From the NCBI RefSeq assembly GCF_048569485.1, contig NC_134354.1:81034164-81098163 (forward strand): a DNA stretch of 64,000 nt. The letters are read 5' to 3'. Origin of the DNA: Anomaloglossus baeobatrachus (Eukaryota > Chordata > Amphibia > Anura > Aromobatidae). The position numbers and the translations under genes were made by a program. The notes beneath the pieces are model-generated. The model was given only the letters and a program-made list of their open reading frames with translations. It was not told where the DNA came from and ran no database searches. Shown here in pieces: positions 46,336 to 57,397 of this stretch. Position 1 is the first letter of the stretch. Each line of letters begins with the position of its first letter.

Positions 46336-47868
46336 TTGTCTATATACCCTCCTGTATTGCTCAGAGGAGACAACAGCATGTCGTCCACAAATAGCAAGGG
46401 TGCCAAAGCACAGACTTACTATGCTGCCTGTGCAGCATGTACGGCTATACTGCCGGCAGGTTCCACTGACCCTCATTGTGTGCAATGCTCGGCCCCTGTG
46501 GCACTTTCTCAGCCGGAGCCTCTGCTAAGGGTGGCCCAGGGAGAACCACCTGTTAACACTGTCCAGGTGACAGGGACGGAGTTTGCAGTTTTTACTGAAA
46601 GACTTTCTGAGACTATGGCTAAGATATTAGAAGCCTTGCAGTCCAGGCCGGCATCTCAAGCCAGGGGCACTGTGGAATCATTGCCCCCTGGTCCCCCTCA
46701 GTTGGAACAGCAATGTCCTCCCGGGGTGTCTCATGGATCCCAGGGTGAGGTCTCTGACACGGACCGCAGCCCCAGACCGATTAAGCGAGCTCGCTATGAT
46801 ATCCCCTCGACATCATCACAATGTTCAGGGTCTCAGCGAGAGGACTCTCTGTATGATGAAGCGGAGGTAGCTGATCAGGATTCTGATCCTGAAGCCGCTC
46901 TCAACCTTGATACTCCTGATGGGGACGCCATAGTGAATGATCTTATTGCGTCCATCAATGAAATGTTGGATATTTCTCCCTCAGCTCCTCCAGTGGAGGA
47001 GTCAGCCTCTCAGCAGGAGAAATTCCGTTTCAGGTTTCCCAAGCGTACAAAGAGTATGTTTCTGGACCACTCTGACTTCAGAGAGGCAGTCCAGAAACAC
47101 CGAGCTTGTCCAGATAAGCGTTTTTCCAAGCGCCTTAAGGATACACGTTACCCTTTCCCCCCTGACTTGGTCAAGGGCTGGACTCAGTGTCCCAAGGTGG
47201 ATCCTCCAATCTCCAGACTGGCGGCTAGATCCATAGTTGCAGTGGAAGATGGAGCTTCACTCAAGGATGCCACTGACAGACAGATGGAGCTCTGGTTGAA
47301 ATCCATCTATGAAGCTATCGGCGCGTCTTTTGCTCCAGCATTCGCAGCCGTATGGACACTCCAAGCTATCTCAGCTGGTCAGGCGCAAATTGACGCACTC
47401 ACACGTACGTCTGCGCCGCAGGTGGCGTCCATAACCTCTCAAACGTCGGCATTTGCGTCCTACGCTATTAATGCTGTCCTGGACTCTGCGAGCCGTACGG
47501 CGGTTGCAGCCGACAATTCGGTGGCAATACGCAGGGCCTTGTGGCTGCGGGAATGGAAGGCAGATTCGGCTTCCAAAAAGTGCTTAACTGGATTGCCATT
47601 TTCTGGCGACCGTTTGTTTGGTGAGAGATTGGATGAAATCATCAAACAATCCAAGGGAAAGGAAACATCCTTACCCCAGGCCAAACCAAAAACACCCCAA
47701 CAGAGGAGGGGACAGTCGAGGTTTCGGTCCTTTCGGGGTGCGGGCAGGTCCCAATTCTCCTCGTCCAAAAGGCCGCAGAAGGATCAGAGGAACTCCGACG
47801 CATGGCGGTCTAAATCACGCCCTAAAAAGACCGCCGGAGGTGCCGCTACTAAGGCGGCTTCCTCATGA
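46336..47868 (+). CDS. DIRS copy C Gag-like protein
   Basis: An open frame of 510 codons. It has a Cys-rich N-terminal part (CAACTA, CVQCSAPVAL), an acidic Ser-rich middle (residues about 130-200), a conserved block RSIVAVEDGASLKDATDRQM and a basic C-terminus rich in KS/RS. It matches the ORF1-type protein of DIRS elements, thought to be a nucleic-acid-binding structural protein. It overlaps the RT frame at its 3' end. Confidence 0.85.
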   Translation: MSIYPPVLLRGDNSMSSTNSKGAKAQTYYAACAACTAILPAGSTDPHCVQCSAPVALSQPEPLLRVAQGEPPVNTVQVTGTEFAVFTERLSETMAKILEALQSRPASQARGTVESLPPGPPQLEQQCPPGVSHGSQGEVSDTDRSPRPIKRARYDIPSTSSQCSGSQREDSLYDEAEVADQDSDPEAALNLDTPDGDAIVNDLIASINEMLDISPSAPPVEESASQQEKFRFRFPKRTKSMFLDHSDFREAVQKHRACPDKRFSKRLKDTRYPFPPDLVKGWTQCPKVDPPISRLAARSIVAVEDGASLKDATDRQMELWLKSIYEAIGASFAPAFAAVWTLQAISAGQAQIDALTRTSAPQVASITSQTSAFASYAINAVLDSASRTAVAADNSVAIRRALWLREWKADSASKKCLTGLPFSGDRLFGERLDEIIKQSKGKETSLPQAKPKTPQQRRGQSRFRSFRGAGRSQFSSSKRPQKDQRNSDAWRSKSRPKKTAGGAATKAASS

Positions 47869-49765
47869 CTTACGGCCTCCTCACACCGCATCCTCGGTCG
47901 GTGGCAGGCTCTCCCGCTTTTGCGACACCTGGCTGCCACAAGTAAAAGACCGTTGGGTGAGAGACATTTTGTCTCACGGTTACAGGATAGAGTTCAGCTC
48001 TCGTCCTCCGACTCGATTCTTCAGAACATCTCCGCCTCCCGAGCGAGCCGAGGCTCTTCTGCAGGCGGTGGGCATTCTGAAGGCAGAAGGAGAGGTGGTC
48101 CCGGTTCCTCTTCAGCAACAGGGTCACGGTTTCTACTCCAACCTGTTTGTGGTTCCAAAGAAGGACGGGTCCTTCCGTCCGGTTTTGGACCTGAAACTGC
48201 TCAACAAACACGTAAGGACCAGGCGGTTCCGGATGGAATCCCTCCGCTCCGTCATCGCCTCAATGTCCCAAGGAGATTTCCTAGCATCGATCGATATCAA
48301 GGATGCTTATCTCCACGTACCAATTGCTCCAGAGCATCAGCGCTTCTTGCGCTTCGCCATAGGAGACGAACACCTTCAGTTCGCGGCACTGCCGTTCGGC
48401 CTGGCGACAGCCCCAAGGGTTTTCACCAAGGTCATGGCTACAGTAGTTGCGGTCCTCCACTCTCAGGGTCACTCAGTGATACCTTACTTAGACGATCTGC
48501 TGGTCAAGGCACCCTCTCAAGAGGCATGCCAACACAGCATCAACGTTACTCTGGAGATTCTCCAGAGTTTCGGGTGGATCATCAATTTTCCAAAGTCAAA
48601 TCTGACACCGGTCCAATCGCTGACATATCTTGGCATGGAGTTTCATACTCTTCCAGCGATAGTGAAGCTTCCGCTGGACAAACAGCGTTCACTACAGACA
48701 GGGGTGCAATCTCTCCTTCAAGGTCGGTCACACCCCTTGAGGCGCCTCATGCACTTCCTGGGGAAGATGGTGGCAGCAATGGAAGCAGTCCCTTTCGCGC
48801 AGTTTCACCTGCGTCCACTTCAATGGGACATCCTACGCAAGTGGGACAGGATGCCGACGTCCCTAGACAGGAACGTCTCCCTCTCTCAGGCAACCAAAGC
48901 TTCCCTTCGGTGGTGGCTTCTTCCCACCTCATTATCGAAGGGGAAATCCTTCCTACCCCCATCCTGGGCGGTGGTCACGACGGACGCGAGTCTGTCAGGG
49001 TGGTGAGCAGTTTTTCTCCACCACAGGGCTCAGGGTACGTGGACTCAGCAAGAGTCCTCACTTCAGATCAATGTTCTGGAGATCAGGGCAGTGTATCTTG
49101 CCCTAAAAGCGTTCCAGCAGTGGCTGGAAGGCAAGCAGATCCGAATTCAGTCGGACAACTCCACAGCGGTGGCTTACATCAACCACCAAGGTGGGACACG
49201 CAGTCGGCAAGCCTTCCAGGAAGTCCGGCGGATTCTGCTGTGGGTGGAAGCCACAGCATCCACCATATCCGCAGTTCACATCCCGGGCGTAGAAAACTGG
49301 GAAGCAGACTTTCTCAGTCGCCAGGGCATGGACGCAGGGGAATGGTCCCTTCACCCGGACGTGTTTCAGGAGATCTGTTGCCGCTGGGGGATGCCGGACG
49401 TCGACCTAATGGCGTCACGGCACAACAACAAGGTCCCAACATTCATGGCTCGATCTCTAGATCACAGAGCTCTGGCGGCAGACGCCTTAGTTCAGGATTG
49501 GTCGCAGTTTCGGCTTCCTTATGTGTTTCCTCCTCTGGCACTGTTGCCCAGAGTGTTACGCAAGATCAGGGCCGACTGCCGCCGCGTCATCCTCGTCGCT
49601 CCAGACTGGCCGAGGAGGTCGTGGTACCCGGATCTGTGGCATCTCACGGTCGGCGAACCGTGGGCACTGCCAGACCGACCAGATTTGCTGTCTCAAGGGC
49701 CGTTTTTCCATCTGAATTCTGCGGCCCTCAGCCTGACTGTGTGGCCATTGAGTCCTGGATCCTAG
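47618..49765 (+). pseudogene. DIRS copy C RT/RNase H region
   Basis: Carries the same RT blocks as copy B (VVPKKDGS, SIDIKDAYLHVPI, YLDDLLVKAPS) and the RNase H blocks (VVTTDASLSGW, IQSDNSTAVAYINHQGG, VDLMASRHNNK, APDWPRRSWY). The region is broken in this copy. It overlaps the Gag-like frame upstream and a second long frame over its whole length. Confidence 0.85.
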
Positions 49766-50784
49766 CGTCTTCAGGATTATCTGAAGAGGTCATTGCCACT
49801 ATGAGACAGGCTAGGAAACCAACGTCCGCCAAGATCTACCACAGGACGTGGAAAATATTCCTGTCGTGGTGCTCTGCTCAGGGGTTTTCTCCCTGGCCAT
49901 TTGCCTTGCCCACTTTTCTGTCCTTTCTTCAATCCGGATTGGAAAAGGGTTTGTCGCTAGGCTCCCTTAAGGGACAAGTCTCTGCGCTCTCTGTGTTTTT
50001 TCAGAAGCGCTTGGCCAGACTCCCACAGGTACGCACGTTCCTGCAAGGGGTTTGTCACATCGTCCCTCCTTACAAGCGTCCGTTAGAACCCTGGGATCTG
50101 AACAGGGTGCTGATGGTTCTTCAGAAACCACCGTTCGAGCCAATGAGGGATATTTCGCTCGCACGCCTTTCGCAGAAAGTGGTTTTTCTAGTAGCAGTCA
50201 CCTCACTTCGGAGAGTGTCTGAGTTGGCAGCGTTATCATGCAAAGCTCTTTTCCTGGTGTTTCACCAGGACAAGGTGGTTCTGCGTCCGGTTCCGGAATT
50301 CCTCCCTAAGGTGGTATCCCCTTTTCATCTCAATCAGGACATCTCCTTACCCTCGTTTTGTCCTCATCCAGTTCACCAATGTGAAAAGGATTTGCACTTG
50401 TTAGATCTGGTGAGAGCACTCAGACTCTACATTTCTCGTACGGCGCCCCTGCGCCGCTCGGATGCACTCTTTGTCCTTGTCGCTGGCCAGCGTAAAGGGA
50501 CACAAGCTTCCAAGTCAACCCTGGCTCGGTGGATCAAGGAACCAATTCTCGAAGCTTACCGTTCCTCGGGGCTTCCGGTTCCCTCAGGACTGAAGGCCCA
50601 TTCTACCAGGGCCGTGGGAGCGTCCTGGGCCTTGCGACACCAGGCTACGGCTCAGCAGGTGTGTCAGGCAGCTACCTGGTCGAGCCTGCACACTTTCACG
50701 AAACACTATCAGGTGCATACCTATGCTTCGGCAGATGCCAGCCTAGGTAGGCGAGTCCTTCAGGCGGCAGTTGACCACCTGTAG
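47920..50784 (+). CDS. DIRS copy C long frame ending in tyrosine recombinase
   Basis: A single open frame of 954 codons. Its first two thirds overlap RT/RNase H in another frame and resemble no domain. Its last third (about residues 610-954) is a tyrosine recombinase: TSAKIYHRTWKIFLSW, TSLRRVSELAAL (catalytic Arg), HSTRAVGASWALRH (HxxR) and TFTKHYQVHTYASA (nucleophilic Tyr). Extensive overlap of the RT and recombinase frames is a known DIRS trait. Confidence 0.85.
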   Translation: MRHLAATSKRPLGERHFVSRLQDRVQLSSSDSILQNISASRASRGSSAGGGHSEGRRRGGPGSSSATGSRFLLQPVCGSKEGRVLPSGFGPETAQQTRKDQAVPDGIPPLRHRLNVPRRFPSIDRYQGCLSPRTNCSRASALLALRHRRRTPSVRGTAVRPGDSPKGFHQGHGYSSCGPPLSGSLSDTLLRRSAGQGTLSRGMPTQHQRYSGDSPEFRVDHQFSKVKSDTGPIADISWHGVSYSSSDSEASAGQTAFTTDRGAISPSRSVTPLEAPHALPGEDGGSNGSSPFRAVSPASTSMGHPTQVGQDADVPRQERLPLSGNQSFPSVVASSHLIIEGEILPTPILGGGHDGRESVRVVSSFSPPQGSGYVDSARVLTSDQCSGDQGSVSCPKSVPAVAGRQADPNSVGQLHSGGLHQPPRWDTQSASLPGSPADSAVGGSHSIHHIRSSHPGRRKLGSRLSQSPGHGRRGMVPSPGRVSGDLLPLGDAGRRPNGVTAQQQGPNIHGSISRSQSSGGRRLSSGLVAVSASLCVSSSGTVAQSVTQDQGRLPPRHPRRSRLAEEVVVPGSVASHGRRTVGTARPTRFAVSRAVFPSEFCGPQPDCVAIESWILASSGLSEEVIATMRQARKPTSAKIYHRTWKIFLSWCSAQGFSPWPFALPTFLSFLQSGLEKGLSLGSLKGQVSALSVFFQKRLARLPQVRTFLQGVCHIVPPYKRPLEPWDLNRVLMVLQKPPFEPMRDISLARLSQKVVFLVAVTSLRRVSELAALSCKALFLVFHQDKVVLRPVPEFLPKVVSPFHLNQDISLPSFCPHPVHQCEKDLHLLDLVRALRLYISRTAPLRRSDALFVLVAGQRKGTQASKSTLARWIKEPILEAYRSSGLPVPSGLKAHSTRAVGASWALRHQATAQQVCQAATWSSLHTFTKHYQVHTYASADASLGRRVLQAAVDHL

Positions 50785-51287
50785 GACGGAGCCGTTACGG
50801 CTCTATTATGAGGTATTATTTACCCACCCAGGGACTGCTTTTGGACGTCCCAATTGTCTGGGTCTCCCAATAAGGAGCGACAAAGAAGAAGGGAATTTTG
50901 TTTACTTACCGTAAATTCCTTTTCTTCTAGCTCCAATTGGGAGACCCAGCACCCGCCCCTGTTTTTGTATACACATGTTGTTCATGTTAAATGGTTTCAG
51001 TTCTCCGATATTCCTTCGGATTGATTTTACTTTAAACCAGTTTATAATTTTTTCCTCCTTCGGGCTTTTGCACCAAAACTGATGAGCCCGTGGCAGCACG
51101 GGGGGTGTATAGGCTGAAGGGGAGGGGCGTTACACTTTTAGTGTAATACTTTGTGTGGCCTCCGGAGGCATAGCTATACACCCAATTGTCTCAATTGTCT
51201 GGGTCTCCCAATTGGAGCTAGAAGAAAAGGAATTTACGGTAAGTAAACAAAATTCCCTTCATTATATTATATTATATTATATTTATT

Positions 51288-54200
51288 TTCTTTGTCGCTC
51301 CATTGGGAGACCCAGACAATTGGGGTGTATAGCTTCTGCCTCTGGAGGCCACACAAAGTATTACACTTTTAAAAAAGTGTAACCCCTCCCCTCTGCCTAT
51401 ACACCCTCCCGTGGATCACGGGCTCCTCAGTTTTATGCTTTGTGTGGAAGGAGGCACACATCCACTCATGCATTCTCATACATAGTTATGACGGATGGAA
51501 GAAAAGAGGACCCCGATGGGGTCCCCGGCATGCTCCCTTCTCACCCCACTATGTCGGCGGTGTTGTTAAGGTTGAGGTACCCATTGCGGGTACGGAGGCT
51601 GGAGCCACATGCCGTCTCCTTCACCATCCCTTATGCTGCTCTGGGAGAAGTGGGATCCTAAGCGGTCATCCACGTGCTGGGACCGTGCTCCAATCCGCAG
51701 CCCCTGGTGGAACCTGCTGGTCCGGAGCTTCTTCACCCCCGGGGACCGGGCCCTGCAACTGGAAGGTACTCTGTGTCCCCATGTGTGGACTGTACAGGGA
51801 GGGAGGTCACTCCTTCTCCCCGGAAGCCGCGGTAGTTCCGTCAGTTGTTTTTTCGGCGGACCTCCGCGCCGACCGTGCCTGCTAGTCGGGCACGGCCTTA
51901 AATTTAGTCCCCGGCTTCGCCGCGGCCTAGTCGCGCAAAATCCCGCCCCCGGGCCTGCCTGTCAGGGGTAAGGGCGGGATTACCGACATGACGTCGGCTC
52001 TGAGGGCTGGAGCATCTTTGCATGTCTCCCCCCACCCTCATTGACCACTTTGGGACTCCAGATTCCCGCTCTTTGCTGGCGCCGCCCTCGGCTCCACGCC
52101 CCCCCTGTGAGCTCAGGCAACCAATTTTAGCATTCTGCCGGTGGATGCTACTCAGCGGCACAGCTCTGCAGCTCTGGGGGACCCAAGACAGGGAATCTGG
52201 AGGACACGCTCCGCTCGTTAGTGGTCGGTAAGCCACACCGGTCACCCGGTGTTGGTCCCCCTAGGGTGCTGGGATATATATATAGATATATTTATCTGTT
52301 CGGAACGGCTATATACCCTTTTCCCATATACCCTCAGTGGACACTCCTAAGAGACAACAGCATGTCGTCCACAAGGAGCAAAGCTACTAAGGCACAGACT
52401 TTTTCGCGGCCTGTACCTCTTGTGGGGCTATGTTGCCTGCGGGATCCACCTACCCCCACTGTGATCAATGCTCGACTCCTGCCACGCTTGCTCAGCCGGA
52501 GCCTCGGGCACTTGTGGGCCCCTTTGCTCAGGTAGACCCCCCCCCCCCCCTGCTCCCCCTGAGCAGTCTGCAGGGACAGAGTCACCGTTGTTGGCCTCTT
52601 TCGCTGAGACACTCTCCCAGTCACTTTCTCAATCCATTGCAAAGTCTATGGACAAATGGTCATCTAAACTCCTGGAGGCATTGCAGTCCAGACCGGGCCC
52701 TTCACAGGCCCCGGCCCCTGTTAGTTTGTCTCCTCCAGGCCCCTCTCGGTCCACGCCGCAGCGCGCTCCCAGGATAGCCCCTAGGTCCCAGACGTAGGAC
52801 TCCTGCCCGGATCGCAGCCCCAGGCCGGCTAAGCGGCCTCTCTGGGACTCTTCCCCGGCCTCCTCACGCTGCTCTGGATCCCAGCCTGATGACTCTCAGG
52901 AAGACGAGGCGGACGTGGGAGCTCAGGGCTCTGACCCTGACTTCACCCTTAACCTTGATGCCCCTGAGGGGGACGCCTTGGTAAATGATCTTATCTCGTC
53001 CATCAACCAGGTGTTGGATCTCTCACCCCCACCTCCTCCCGTAGAGGAGCCGGCTTCTCAGCAGGAGAAACACCAATTTCGATTCCCCAAACGTACGCGC
53101 AATACGTTTTCTGATCACTCTAACTTCAGGGACGCTGTCCAGAAGCCCAGAGCGGTCCCGGACAAGCGTTTTGCTAAACGGCACACAGACACGCGTTATC
53201 CCTTTTCATCTGAAGTTAAGGGCTGGGCACACTCCCCCAAGGTGGATCCTCCAGTCTCTAGATTGGCTGCTAGGTCCGTTGTGTCTGTTGCCGATGGCTC
53301 ATCCCTGAAGGATGCCACTGACAGACAGATAGAGCTCTTGGTGAAATCTATTTATGAGGCCACGGGCGCGTCTTTTGCCCCGGCCTTTGCGGCCGTGTGG
53401 GCTCTCCAAGCAATCTCGGCTTGTCTGACTGAGATTAATGCCGTCACACGGAATTCTGCTCCGCAGGTTTCTTCCTTGACCTCTCAGGCGTCAGCATTTT
53501 CGTCCTACGCCATGAACGCCGTCCTGGACTCCGCTAGCCGTACGGCTGTGGCTTCCGCTAACTCCAATAGAATCGTCCCTTCAGATCAATATCCTGGAGA
53601 TAAGGGCAGTATATCTAGCCCTATTGGCTTTCCATCGGTGGCTGGAGGGCAGGCAGATCCGAATCCAGTCGGACAACGCCACTGCCGTCGCCTACATCAA
53701 CCACCAAGGCGGCACTCGCAGTCGTCAAGCCTTCCAGGAAGTCGGGCGGATTCTGCAGTGGGTGGAAGACACAGACTCCACCATCTCCGCAGTTCACATC
53801 CCGGGCGTAGAAAACTGGGAAGAAGATTTTCTCAGTCGTCAGGGCATGGACGCGGGGGAATGGTCTCTTCACCCAGACGTGTTTCGAGAGATCTGTTGCC
53901 GCTGGGGATTGCCGGACGTCGATCTCATGGTGTCACGACACAACCACAAGGTCCCGGCCTTCATGGCACGGTCCCAGGATCACAGAGCTCTGGCAGCGGA
54001 CGCTTTGGTCCAGGATTGGTCGCAATTTTGACTGCCATACGTGTTTCCCCCTCTGGCGATGCTGCCCAGGGTACTACGCAAAATCTGGTCCGAATGCTGT
54101 CGCGCCATTCTCGTCGCTCCAGACTGGCCGAGGCGGTCGTGGTATCCGGATCTGTGGCATCTCACGGTGGGTCAACCGTGGGCACTTCCAGACCGCCCAG

Positions 54201-55713
54201 ACTTGCTGTCACAAGGCCCGTTTTTCCATCTGAATTCTGTGGCCCTCAACCTGACTTTGTGGCCATTGAGTCCTGGCTCCTAGCGTCTTCAGGGTTATCT
54301 CAGGATGTCATTGTCACCATGAGACAAGCCAGGAAACCAACGTCCGCCAAGATCTATCACAGGACTTGGCAAATCTTCTTATCCTGGTGCTCTGATAACG
54401 GTTTTCCTCCATGGCCGTTTGCATTACCCACATTTCTTTCATTCCTACAATCTGGAATGGACAAGGGTTTGTCCCTCGGCTCTCTCAAGGGCCAAGTGTC
54501 GGCGCTCTCCGTGTTTTTTCAAACGCGTCTAGCCAGGCTTCCGCAGATCCGCACGTTCCTGCAGGGGGTTTGCCACATGGTTCCACCTTACAAACGTCCG
54601 TTGGAACCTTGGGATCTTAACAGGGTCCTGATGGCTCTTCAAAAGCCGCCTTTTGAACCGCTGCGGGATGTCTCTCTCTCCCGTCTTTCTCAGAAGATGG
54701 CCTTCCTGGTGGCAGTCACATCACTTCGCAGAGTTTCTGAGCTTGCAGCGCTGTCATGCAAAGCTCCCTTCCTGGTTTTCCACCAGGATAAGGTGGTTCT
54801 GCGTCCTGTCCCGGAATTTCTCCCTAAGGTGGTATCCCCTTTTCATCTAAATCAGGATATCTCCTTGCCTTCCTTTTTGCCCTAATCCAATTCACCAGTG
54901 TGAAAAGGATTTGCACTCTTTGGATCTAGTGAGAGCACTCCGGTTCTACGTGTCTCGCACGGCGCCCCTGCGCCGTTCAGATGCGCTCTTTGTCCTTGTC
55001 GCTGGCCAGCGTAAGGGATCTCAGGCCTCCAAGTCAACCTTGGCTCGGTGGATCAAGGAACGGATTCTCGAGGCCTACCGTACTTCTGGGCTTCCGCTCC
55101 CTTCAGGGTTGAAAGCCCATTCTACCAGAGCCGTTGGTGTGACCTGGGCTTTGCGGCACCGGGCGACGGCTCAGCAGGTGTGTCAGGCAGCTATGTGGTC
55201 TAGTCTACACACTTTCACGAAGCACTATCAAGTGCATACCTATGCTTCGGCAGACGCCAGTCTAGGTAGGCGAGTCCTCCAGGCGGCGGTTGCCCACATG
55301 GAGCGACAAAGAAAAAGGGAATTTTGTTTACTTACCGTAAATTCCTTTTCTTCTAGCTCCTATTGGGAGACCCAGCACCCGCCCCTGTTCCCTTCGGGCT
55401 GGTTGTTCTTTTGTGTACACATGTTGTTGATGTTGATTTGTTCTTGGGTTCATGGTCTTCAGTTCCCCGAACATCCTTCGGATTGAATTTACCCTAGACC
55501 AATTATAAGTTTTCTCCTTCCTGCTTTTGCACCAAAACTGAGGAGCCCGTGGTCCACGGGAGGGTGTATAGGCAGAGGGGAGGGGTTACACTTTTTTAAA
55601 AGTGTAATGCTTTGTGTGGCCTCCAGAGGCAGAAGCTATACACCCCAATTGTCTGGGTCTCCCAATAGGAGCTAGAAGAAAAGGAATTTATGGTAAGTAA
55701 ACAAAATTCCCTT
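51288..55713 (+). mobile_element. DIRS-type retrotransposon, copy D
   Basis: About 4.4 kb on the + strand, separated from copy C by only about 27 bp of (ATTAT)n-like sequence. Inverted terminal repeats are at about 51288-51445 and 55530-55713. Parts seen: Gag-like region about 52.36-53.57 kb, RNase H remains about 53.6-54.3 kb, tyrosine recombinase about 54.28-55.30 kb (TSLRRVSELAAL, HSTRAVGVTWAL, FTKHYQVHTY blocks), and the internal complementary region at about 55297-55375. It is shorter than B and C and broken, with several breaks. It belongs to a subfamily slightly apart from B and C. Confidence 0.9.
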
Positions 55714-56174
55714 TTTTTTATTTTTGCAGACTTTTATTCCACTCTCCACAACAAGTGACATGTTGGTTTATGTTATCCTGGCGGGCGCTGGCGACTTAGA
55801 ATAAAGTTCAGTTGAAGGGCATGTGAAAGTAAACTTGTCAGATATTCTAACTTCACTATGCCAGATACAAGCACAGTCTTCTGCCAAAATACCTAAAGCT
55901 CCAGCTGCGAGACCTCATATCCCTTACTGGGCCTCCGACAGGCATTTTAAAGAGACCCTCTCGTGAGCTTCATGTGCCCTAATTACAGCATGAAATGCAC
56001 CCAAAAATAAGTTTTAAAGGTCTCTGTCAGCACAGGATGAGTGTTCAGACCCAGTGCAGATGATTAGAGCACCAAGACAAGGCAGATCCGCGCATGATCA
56101 CAACCACCTACTGGTTTTCCATTGATCTACACCCTTCTCTGGCTCTGTAAAGCCAGAGCTGTCAACCAAACTAA
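55714..56174. other. ARL13B intron 3, no gene
   Basis: Begins with a T-rich stretch and 'tttttgcag' at about 55722-55730, which looks like a splice acceptor but is followed by no recognisable exon. Nothing else is supported. Confidence 0.4.
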
Positions 56175-56654
56175 GGTCTCGTGCGCGCGTTGCGTCGTGT
56201 CAGTGCAGAAAATTCTGCAGCGATTTGACAGCTCATGTGCGATTCAAATCACTGCAGAAACACTGCATAATGGATGCAGTGTTTCTGCAGAAAGAAAAGC
56301 CGATTTCATACACTCTGGATGCTGCCCCCACCAGACAGAGTGGGAGCTGCATCCAAAGCGCAAGGAATAATTGACATGCTGCATTTTTAACCCTAGAACG
56401 CGCGACCATAAAAATCTACAATAGAAAACAAGTAACCCAGCAGGTCTGCGAGGCCCCAGGTATGCGTTCTAGGGTTAAACGCATTGATTTTGTCAAATTT
56501 TTGACATTCAAATCACTGCGTTCAAAAAAGCATCGTGCGCATGGATTATGCACAATCTTGATCGATTGTGCTAAGGACGCAGGACGCATGCGCTTACGCT
56601 GCAGTGCTAAACGCAGCGTAAACGTATGAAATTATGCAACATGCGCACGAGCCC
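56175..56654. mobile_element. Harbinger-like MITE hosting a piggyBac-like micro-MITE
   Basis: Ends 'ggtctcgtgcgcgcgttgcg' and the complement of 'caacatgcgcacgagccc'. Left flank TAA, right flank TAT, so the duplication is imperfect. The interior carries 'gcagtgtttctgcag' inverted phrases and an 84-bp insertion at 56391-56474. Confidence 0.6.
56391..56474. mobile_element. 84-bp piggyBac-like micro-MITE
   Basis: TTAA borders it on both sides (56387-56390, 56475-56478). Its ends are CCCTAGAACGC and the complement GCGTTCTAGGG. TTAA plus CCCTAGAA ends are the piggyBac signature. It lies inside another MITE, interrupting a T/A-rich stretch before 'cgcattgattttg'. Confidence 0.75.
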
Positions 56655-56930
56655 TATGGATGGGGGGTGGATATAGAGGGGGAAAACAAGCAGATGGTAA
56701 GGTGCACTTAATCGTTTGCCTCCGCCATGATGCACTGGTTGCTTGTACTTACAGAATGATTGTTCAGACCACCTTTAAGCTGGTTCCACGCATCAGACAG
56801 CCTGAATAAGGTTCTACTGGAGTGAACTCTGCCACCTCATCTATGCCTATAAGGCTGCTGAGCTTGTATGAGGAGGCCCGCAGCAGGTGCAGACCTTGCT
56901 GTCTGTATTCAGACTGAATAATTGCCCTTA
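56655..56930. other. ARL13B intron 3, no gene
   Basis: Short spacer between MITEs; no feature recognised. Confidence 0.4.
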
Positions 56931-57394
56931 GGCCTAAGCCACACGGCGAGAAAAACGTACGAGTGGAGTGCGATAAAACATCGCATTCCCCTCGTACCAA
57001 TTCTAGCCTGTGTGATAGCTCACATGAGCGATTATTTTCTCAGCCCGAATCGGACCGAGAAAACAATCGCAGCATGGTGCGATTTATAATGCGAGACTCT
57101 TTCTCTCGCACCCATTCAAGTGAATGGGGCGAGAGAAAAATCGCACTGCACTCGCGGTACACCGGTGTACCGCTAGTGCAGTGCGAGAATGGCAATAGCC
57201 GGCTATGCAGGAGAGAGGGAGAGAAATCCCTCCCACCCCTCCTCAGAGCCGGCCCGCCCTCCGCAGCTGAGGTCTGCTCGCACGAACGGACCTCAGTTGC
57301 AAGGGCACACGCATGACACTCGGCTCTGCTGTACTGCCAACACAAGCCGAGTGTCATGCAAGTGGATCGCAGTAGTCCCCGTGTGGCCCCAGCC
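56931..57394. mobile_element. Harbinger-like MITE, 464 bp
   Basis: Ends 'ggcctaagccacacggcgag' and the complement of 'ccccgtgtggccccagcc' with TTA on both sides (56928-56930, 57395-57397). Interior has 'gcgagagaaa' and 'tttctctcgc' inverted phrases. Confidence 0.75.
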
Positions 57395-57397
57395 TTA

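Larger units (their letters stand above)
45172..51260 (+). mobile_element. DIRS-type retrotransposon, copy C
   Basis: A DIRS-order element of about 6.1 kb on the + strand, the best preserved of four. Parts: inverted terminal repeats (about 45172-45340 and 51075-51260), Gag-like frame 46336-47868, RT/RNase H about 47.6-49.77 kb, an overlapping long frame ending in the tyrosine recombinase (to 50784), and the internal complementary region at about 50846-50948. It looks nearly whole, with about one break, and is probably young. No target duplication is expected for this order. Confidence 0.93.

Noticed and set aside
55714-55735. Splice acceptor 'tttttttatttttgcag' after DIRS copy D
   Set aside because: The following sequence has no open frame matching ARL13B or any known protein. 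A T-tract followed by AG is common in this intron.
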